From: Lyophyllum atratum
Lineage: Eukaryota; Basidiomycota; Agaricomycetes; Agaricales; Lyophyllaceae
Length of the DNA stretch: 64,000 nt
Assembly (NCBI GenBank): GCA_014905825.1
Contig: JACGCN010000008.1
Span: 1,240,001 to 1,304,000 of the forward strand
Direction: 5' to 3'
Shown here: piece after piece, positions 56,807-64,000 of the stretch
Position numbering within the stretch: the first letter of the stretch is position 1
Layout of the letters: each line of letters opens with the position of its first letter
The notes under the pieces: model-generated
What the model saw: the letters and a program-made list of their open reading frames with translations, nothing else
Database searches by the model: none
Told to the model about the DNA's origin: nothing
Made by a program: the position numbers and the translations under genes

Positions 56807-59800
56807 ATGGCGAAATCGAAAGCGCCGACGCCGCAGGAGTTATACCGAGCCAGGAAACAGAGGGAAGAGAAGGAGAGGGCGGCTTTCTTGCCTCCAGGCC
56901 TTGTCAACCATGGGAACACTTGTTTCATGAACTCTGTCCTGCAAGGGGTGCGTGCACGGAGCTTCTTTCATACATTAAACATCAATTCAATTTGTTGTTC
57001 TCGCAGCTTATAGCGACTCGTCTTCTATCTGATCTCGCACATTTCACTCCAATCCTACCATCCATCCAACAGCATTCAACTCCTGCGCCTGCGTCTTGGA
57101 GATCGCCGCTCTTGACCAATGGTCATGAGCTAGGTGGCCGGTTCAAGCAAGGATATGTGAACACCATGCCGATAGGCGATGTATTCCTGGACTTGATGGT
57201 TAGGGCATGGCATGGCCAGTCTCACAAGACGAGGGAGATTCTCAGTCCGAAGTGAGTGGCATGCATCAGGTTCACCCCATGTCTCGTACAATTTCACAAA
57301 CAATAACCACAGGCCATTACTGGGTGCTCTCGGACGAAAATACGACCAATATCTCGACTTTGCGCAACAAGACGCCCATGAATTTCTGAGAATACTGCTG
57401 GATGCTACGCGAATGGAGGAATTCGACGTGAGTGGTGCGAAGAGCGAATCCATGAACGACGATTTGACTTTCCCGTGTACAGATAATAAAGAAGCGACAA
57501 CCGCCTCCTGAAAGCCCCAAAAAGCGACGTCGAACGACAATAACACCATCCTCCCTTGATCCCTCCCAGCCACACGCAAACGGCGCCCCCACCCAACCTC
57601 CCAGCATACCTGAGGAAGAGAAGCTAATGACATTGGCCGATATGATCTTCGGTGGCAGATTCGCGAGCATCCTCGTGTGCCAGAACTGTAAAAACGTTTC
57701 CCAGACATACGAGGACTTCAACGACATCAGTCTCAGTATCAAGGCAGAGGATTACCACGAACGGAAACGCGATCGTCTAAAAAACTTCGCGAAACGATTG
57801 ACATCATTTCCTACCCCTTCCCTCGGGGTCAACCTCGAGATTCCACGACCCTCGTCCGTGCCGCCGAGTCCCCGAGAACGAGAAAGCCAGCTTAGTCGCG
57901 AGGAGCCTCCAGCTGTCTACGACATCCGTCGTAGAAGCCTCGATATCGTCGCTGGCGCTGGGCAAGATGCGGATAGCGACCAGAGCGCGTCAGCACCGAA
58001 AGAGGACGCCGTGGTGCCTTCGGAGGATGGCGTGTCTGTGGTCATTACCAGCGAGAACGGAGTTGTGGCGAGTGAGGGGAAGCACATAGAGATAGCAGCA
58101 TCGACAAAACCGGAGAAGAAGGATAAAAAAGATGATGGGTGGACAAAGCTCGGTCGGCGAATCAGCATGACAGTGGGCCTGGGCAAGTCGAAGGAGCGGA
58201 AAAGTCGTTCGAGGGAGAGGAGTAGTAAGGATCTATCCCGATCCTCCATTCAGCTGGATGCTCCCCAAGGCACCACAAGCAGGAACGGTACGTCGATCGA
58301 GAGAAGGTCTTCCCCGCCCAACAATGCTTCCGAAGCCGCGCAAGGCTCACCGTCTCCCACATCCATCCCCGGTCCATCAGCAAGACGCAATGGGTACGAT
58401 CCACTATCGAGCCCACGAACGCTTTCACCGAGACCCATGACCCCGCCACAACCCCGTCACTCCACCTCCTCTCAACGACCTCATGTCCAGCGTGGAAAAT
58501 CCCCCAAACCTCCCAAACCTTCGCCTGGTGAATTGAACTACCTGCGTGAGATTTTAGCTGACGTCACACCTGCGTTGAGCAACCCCTTCACAATCTTCAA
58601 GCCACCATACCAACAGCAGAATTCGAGCAATCGTTCTGTTTCAAATCCCAGTGCAGCGCAGAATGTTTGGTTAAGTATGAACCACTTCTCCGGGATCGAG
58701 GAGTGTCTGCGGATGTTTACGTCGGTCGAGATCATGGACGGCGAAAACATGGTGGGATGTCGACGATGTTGGAAGATTGCCAATGGACAGTATGAAGAGG
58801 TCCCTGTGGAGGAAGGGAACGGGGACGAGGACGAGGATAGTGTTGATCATGGCAGCGAAGATTCGCTCTCTGCACCTATCCCAAACGACGCGACAAAGAC
58901 ACCCCCCGGACTCTCCCCTCTACGCCCACCAGCCTTGACTAACATCCCGACATCCATATCAACTCCGGCAATCTCGTTCTATTCGCATCCAACCACCAGC
59001 GACGACCGATCCGTGTCATCGCTCCCGATGACAGAGGCCTCCTCCCTTTCTGAATCTGACATAGATGCCATGACCTCGGACAAGTTGCAAGACCATTGTC
59101 CATCGACACCCGGCGGCCTTCCGATCCCTTTCATATCCACCACTGGCCCTGATTCCCCCACCGCCCCTTCGCACCCCCGCTTAAGCAACGGCGTAGTGCC
59201 ACTTCAACAAATAGAACGCTCCATATCCCCGTCCCCTGGTGGGACCAGTACACCTATTGCCCAACCCACACCCCACCTTCGACAAATCGTTAATCACCTC
59301 CCAACCCCAACCCCAAGCCAAGACTCCCTCCCTATCCCGAAGCCACGACGACCTGACGTCGACACTGAAGAAAGTTCCGGTGCGGAGAGCGACACCTCCG
59401 CTGCAACCTCTGCGCGGTCCATGGAGTCCACTACATCTACGAACCACTCGCCCGCCAAGCCCGCCGCTGCTGCAGTTCGCAAGAAGCCCAAGCCCGTGAT
59501 CATGCGGCCAGCGTACAAGCGCTATCTCATTGGCACGCCCCCGCCCGTTCTCGTGATCCATCTCAAGCGCTTCCAGCAGATCAACAAGACACACATGTTA
59601 TCTTTCTCGCATGGCTTCAAGAAGCTCGACGACTTCGTGACGTTTCCCGAGTTCCTCGACCTTACGCCATATCTCGCCCCGCGCAAGGAGGATTTTGGGC
59701 TTGGGAAGAAGGGGACGTCAGGCCATGGACTAGGGAAGCGCCCTCTGAGGGAGAAGGGGGAGAAGTGTATGTATCGCCTGTACGCAGTTGTCGTGCATAT

Positions 59801-60085
59801 TGGGAACATGGTACGTATCGCAAATTCTCCTGGTTTAAATGCAGGTGCTGACGTGAGGGTGTGCGATTACAGCTTGGCGGCCATTACGTAGCATACACAG
59901 CCCTACCGGACCCCCCAACTTCAAGGAGTAATGCTTCAGATGGGATTCGGATGTCTGACGCATCTTGGACTGATGTCAAGCCTCCCCGTCAATGGGCATA
60001 CATCAGCGATACTATCGTCCGGCTTACCACGCTAGAAGAGGTTCTCAAGGCCAAAGCGTACATTTGCATGTATGAGCGGATATGA
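56807..60085 (+). CDS. Ubiquitin carboxyl-terminal hydrolase, USP family (C19)
   Basis: Removes ubiquitin from proteins; thiol protease. The start ATG 56807 (MAKSKAPTPQELYRARK) is followed by a charged helix and the Cys box GLVNHGNTCFMNSVLQG with Cys39. The QQDAHEFLRILLD block (the usual QQDA.EF) follows in exon 3, then IFGGRFASILVCQNCKNVSQ (finger region with CxxC). A second CxxC lies at MVGCRRCWK. Between them and further on are long Ser/Pro-rich, probably disordered inserts (about 57800-59500). The C-terminal half has LIGTPPPVLVIHLKRFQQI, then the His box GGHYVAYTA and the end ISDTIVRLTTLEEVLKAKAY. All catalytic blocks are present. The large inserts and zinc cysteines suggest a USP16/45-like enzyme, not certain. 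Confidence 0.9.
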
Positions 60086-60879
60086 GGCGATATTCCGACG
60101 TTACCTGGAACCCCTTGCTGTTTGTCCTTCGGATCCGTGGCTATCTCGACCACGATCTCCAAAGAGACTCCTCAATCTTTTTCGCCTAACTTATATCGCT
60201 TCCTGGGACTATAAAGTATCTCTTGGCCTCTTTGTTTCACAGCACGGAATAATACGAACACGATCTTTCCAAGGTTCGAAGCCCAGTACCATTCAATGGA
60301 ATCCTCGTGCACGGGTATAAGATAGTGGCGTCGCCTAGCCTACCGCTTGGCCCACTGCTCCCCTCCTTTCTATGCCGATGCGTCGTGTTGAGTTCAATGG
60401 TAATACGGATCCAGTTAAATAATTGGATTTTGCCGAAATCTCTGGCAGACATACTTACAGGGTATAGACGTTGGAATCGTAGGACCCCAGTGCCTAGTGT
60501 GACCCACACAGTAGCTAGCGCATACAGAGTTTGACTCGACATGATCATCATAGCCTCAAATCGATTCTGACTTCTTTTGAACTTGTTCAACCCGGCCCGG
60601 CCTGTCCGAGTCCGCCACAGATAATGGTCGAAACATCTCAAGCCTACGGTATTAATACCTAGACCGGTGAACGATCCCTCAACGAAGGGCAAGCCTTGAA
60701 TTGAGGGGGTCTCTCCCAGTCTCAACCAAATGTATGTTTCTGGCTGCAGGCTGAGGACGGAGTATACTTGACAGGTTGAAGCTGAGGTTCCGGACTCCGC
60801 GTCTGTTGTTTGTCCGCCTTCCCAACCACGACTTGCCTCGAATTCTTCACTGTGCTTGTAGACTGCACGTCGTATTCCA
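60086..60879. other. intergenic, no gene recognised
   Basis: 794 bp between the USP gene and the kinase-like gene. A 255-codon minus-strand frame crosses this region and the kinase start, but it begins at GTG, has no motif and opposes the supported gene. Confidence 0.45.
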
Positions 60880-61966
60880 ATGACACTAGACATCTCCTTC
60901 TCGTCGCCTTTTACTAACCCGCGGTGCAGGTGTACGTCTGGTCTTTCTGGGTTCCCAACATTAACCTCAGTGGGAACATCCTCCATTGCCCGCCTCCATG
61001 CCACAGCCGACGAGCTTCTTCACCACAATGACCACTCCACTGTCTACGCCGCTATTCTAACGCACGACAACTCTCGCGTGGTACTTAAGCTGTCGTTAGG
61101 CTGGGAATCTTTGGAGGACCTCAAGCGGGAAGCAAACCACTACGAGCTCCAATTGAAAGATGTACAAGGCGATATCGTCCCTAGGTACTATGGAATGTAC
61201 GAGGGAACTTGTACCTCTCACAGTAGCAGGAAGATTGGATGTCTAGTGCTTGAATATTGCGGCAAGCATGTTATTGGGCTATTCCGGGACTTACCCTTGG
61301 ATGAACGGTAAAGCGATCTGACATTCACGAAGGTGCAAAGCTTGACTGGGCCGTCCTATCCTTAGAGTGGAAATTCTGAATGTATTATCGGCATTGCATG
61401 CGCATGGCGCGCACCACAGCCGCTTTGCAGAGAGGAATGTCGTCAAGGACTCGAATGGAAAGTATCGCCTCATCGACTTCACCCGCCTCAGAAAGCATGA
61501 TGGCTGCCACTTCGACAATAACTGGAGGGCCGGCGAACATGTGGATGACGTGGAGATGATGAAATGTGGAATATTGGAAAACCAGGCGTGTTACATGAAT
61601 ATATGGGAGGATCGTGCGTATATTTATTTAACATATCCAGCATATTGACTTCTGATGTGTTCTTCAGCCGACGCCAACCCCCAGCACGTCATAATCGGTG
61701 GGGAGGAGTACCCCGGCAAACTGTTTCCGCCCCAGGAGATCATTGATACGCTGCTGGTCGATAAGGACTACATAAATCGAGCATTCAATCTCGACGCGCG
61801 CCGAGCATGGTTGCTAGATGTCAAGCACCACATTGACGCCAACCCTGAGAAGCCTGATAGAGAGATAGTGGAGTATGGCAAATCTACGGAACATAGCGCC
61901 GGACTGGTGAAGAGTTGGGACGAGCGCATTGCAGAGCGCCAGTCCGCTATAGGGCCACGTATGTAA
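60880..61966 (+). CDS. fungal protein-kinase-like protein with degenerate catalytic loop
   Basis: Exons 60880-61307, 61366-61613 and 61668-61966 sum to 975 nt, giving 324 residues. The fold resembles the basidiomycete kinase-like family: VYAAILTHDNSRVVLKLSLG (strand with the VxK lysine), HYELQLKDVQGDIVPRYYGM, CLVLEYCGKHV (hinge), LSALHAHGAHHSRFAERNVV (catalytic loop position) and KYRLIDFTRLRKH (metal-binding Asp in IDF). Relatives usually carry HGD...RN at the loop; here it is HHSRFAERN, so the catalytic Asp is missing. It may be a pseudokinase. The C-terminal part (LLDVKHHIDANPEKPDREIV) lies outside the kinase core. A partial duplicate follows immediately. Confidence 0.68.
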
Positions 61967-62048
61967 TTCTTGTTGAGTTTAGATGCTTCGTACACGTGTT
62001 CCGAATCAGGGATCCGGCGCTGTAGTACTAGTAGGATTCCATTGTCCG

Positions 62049-62517
62049 GAAGCATGATGCATGCGACTTCGACAACGACTGGAGGGCCGGCGAACAGGTT
62101 GACGACGTGGGGAGGATGGAATGTGGAATATTGGAACACCACGCGTATTACATGAATATATGGGTGAATCGTGCGTATACCTATTGGACATATTCATCAG
62201 GTTCACTTCTGATATGCTCTGCAGCCGATATCAACCCCCGGCGCGTCACATTGGGTGGGGAGCGGTTCCACTGCAAATCTTTTCCGCCCCAGAAGATCGT
62301 CGATGCACTGCTGGTCGATAAGGACGACATAAATCAACCATTCAATACCAACCACTGGCTCCGAGCATGGTTGCTAGATGTCAAGCACTACATTGACGCC
62401 AACCCTGGGAAGTCCGATCGAGAGATAGTGGAGTATGGTAAATCTACGGAACATTGCGCGGGACTGGTGAAGAGTTGGACCGAGCGCTTTGCGCAGCACC
62501 GGTCAGCACCTATGTAG
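62049..62517 (+). pseudogene. truncated duplicate of the kinase-like gene's 3' part
   Basis: Reads KHDACDFDNDWRAGEQVDD, then after a splice as in the parent PDINPRRVTLGGERF and LLDVKHYIDANPGKSDREIV up to a stop at 62517. It corresponds to parent exon 2 from KHDGCHFDNN onward plus exon 3, with no kinase N lobe or start of its own. The intron is open in frame (ORF from 62107). It arose by tandem duplication and then diverged by roughly one residue in five. Read-through from the parent is possible but unsupported. Confidence 0.72.
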
Positions 62518-62744
62518 TTCTTCAAATATTATGATTCGTCGTACCATTAATGTCAGACTATGTCCGGTGGCAGCTCACTGCTACTCATGTTCCCGCTATC
62601 GTTGAAATTGCTCAATGCTGAAAGGCAAAGGGAACGTATTTTACAACTGCAATTTCAATTTGTACATTTGCTAATAGCAATATCCTACCGTTAAATGAAA
62701 ATAAGTATATACCTCTACAAGGGACCGACATCCCAGGACACACA

Positions 62745-64000
62745 CTAGACCTCGAGCTCATCACCGAACGGGTCCCAAATTTCCCCAGGCTTCAATATAG
62801 GTTTTACCCATAGCGGCGGGAGCTTGGCGGGGTCGGTCTCGATGTGCTTCTTCTTCTTATCCTTATGTCTCCAGCTTGGGAAGCTCTTTTTCTCCTCTTT
62901 TTTGGCTTCTTCGCATAGTTGATCGACCTCCTCATCGTCATCATTCACACTGGACATCCATTGCCGCTTCTTGTACTTCTCCATGCGCTTCTGCACGCGT
63001 TCGAGCCGGCGACGCTGCCATGGGGCATGCGGTGGTGCCGGTGTGAAAGCAGTCGCGGATAGTGTTGAGAGGGATGCGGCGTATAAGTCGTGCGGGTTGA
63101 ATTCGAAGCGGTTGGAGGTCGCGATGAAGGGAGAGCTGGCGTAGCCGACGGAGGAGGATGCGATAGGTGAAGAAGAGAAAGGGGAGGAGCTCGAGTGTAT
63201 GAGGCCAGGGGTCGAGCCTGTTTCGGATGGGCGTCCAAGTAGGTAAGGCTCGTCATCATCCGACTCCGAGCTGTCGGAGCCAGGATACTGGCATCGTCCG
63301 CTATGCTGGTGCACGAAACGTAGGTAGGTAGCGAACGCGTTTGATGCATTGAATTTGTCTATACTGAGCATCACGTTGGGATCCTCCTCCTCAACTTCGT
63401 CGATATCTTCCTGGTCATCCTGGGCGTCGTCGGAGTTCAGATCCTCCTCCTCAATGCCGTTAGCGAGGAATCCACACGAAGACGCGTCACCATACTCCGG
63501 ATCGGATTCTCCATCCGCATCTTCGGTGTCCTCCGCTACTGAGGACGTGGACCACGCGGAAGGACGGAAAGAAGGTACTGATAGCTTGCTGACTGGCACG
63601 GAAAATAGAGGTTTGGGAAGAGGGAGAGTCGAGTGAGGGAAGAGCCGGACGCGTCCCCGCGCACTAAAAACATAGGGAGCGTTGGAGACACCCGCGCGGC
63701 GAGGTAGAGAACCAGTGTTCAGGGTGATGTGTACTGCGGTGGTCTCATTGTGGTGCTATATAAACGAGGTTTAGTGAGCTGGTGCAAATTACGACTGAAA
63801 AGGTTTCAACTAACATATATGATGCCACGCGAAAGGTCGCCTCCTCTCGACCACGTATGCCCTATGGTGAATTCTTCTTCGGCTTCCCACGTCCATCCTG
63901 GATCATCCTCCCCACCCTCGCCTTCGTCTGTGTCCTCTTCTGCAGTGTTCTCTGTGTCGTCCTCTGGCTTCCGTGTGGTCGCGTCATCATCCCATAGAGC
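62745..64000 (-). CDS. unknown acidic conserved protein, 5' partial
   Basis: The 3' exon 62745-63755 and an upstream exon 63815 to beyond the window edge are joined by a 59-nt intron (GTTAGT...TATAG). The upstream exon reads WDDDATTRKPEDDTENTAEE, then EEEFTIGHTWSRGGDLSRGI and, after splicing, IYHHNETTAVHITLNTGSLP and APYVFSARGRVRLFP. The central part is Ser/Asp/Glu-rich and a basic helix follows (PWQRRRLERVQKRMEKYKKR). The end PPLWVKPILKPGEIWDPFGD looks conserved. No enzyme motif is recognised. The start lies outside the window. Confidence 0.7.

Noticed and set aside
60237..61004. 255-codon minus-strand open frame
   Set aside because: It starts with GTG, shows no motif and is antisense to the well-supported kinase-like gene.

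Overview
The window looks like nuclear DNA of a filamentous basidiomycete. Genes are compact with many short GT-AG introns (about 45-65 nt) and short intergenic spacers, often with divergent start codons only 100-300 bp apart. The gene content is typical of Agaricomycetes: a MYND/ARM protein, a HAM1-like protein, a DUF5648 secreted protein, a fungal kinase-like protein and abundant transposon debris. Exon models were read by hand from splice signals plus protein similarity I recognise. No database search was possible.

Left gene block (1-28.9 kb, ordinary, gene dense): RPL44/L36A (5' cut by the window edge); NatA auxiliary subunit NAA15 (-); cohesin regulator PDS5 (+), divergent from NAA15 with 105 bp between start codons; a type B carboxylesterase (-); SRP19/SEC65 (-), divergent from a JTB-like cysteine-rich membrane protein (+); a secreted GH18 chitinase (+); dihydroxyacetone kinase (+); a secreted DUF5648-repeat protein (+); a SET-domain protein (-), divergent from SWC5 (+); and an ARM/TPR-like protein with a C-terminal MYND finger (-).

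Mobile block (28.94-45.52 kb): one large foldback-like element of about 16.6 kb with an 8-bp target duplication (ATTTGATT). It has long inverted arms of about 2.7 kb of shared sequence around a tandem array of six roughly 819-bp units. Each unit starts with the 15-mer GGTTTATGCATGGTT; the reverse complement of that 15-mer closes units 1, 2, 4 and 5 and the outer right end of the whole element. The six units form two near-identical trimers. The left arm has been hit repeatedly: a 1537-bp LTR element carrying only gag (TR-GAG type, identical 216-bp LTRs), a 1569-bp TA-flanked element, an 801-bp element with a 9-bp TSD, a 389-bp MITE and a 551-bp segmental duplication. The right arm keeps the empty site for each of the four insertions, so boundaries and TSDs can be read directly. 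The right arm carries its own 1295-bp element near the centre.

Right block (45.5-64 kb): HAM1-like membrane-associated protein (+, with a possible one-base frameshift); a Bin3/MePCE-type RNA methyltransferase (+); a second copy of the CCCAGTG-ended element with remains of a gene; three tandem paralogues of an unknown small protein (-); a USP-type deubiquitinase (+); a kinase-like protein with a degenerate catalytic loop (+), followed by a truncated duplicate; and a 5'-incomplete acidic protein (-) running off the window end. The single-copy genes are housekeeping and have no evident common pathway. The unusual biology is the nested inverted-repeat/array element.
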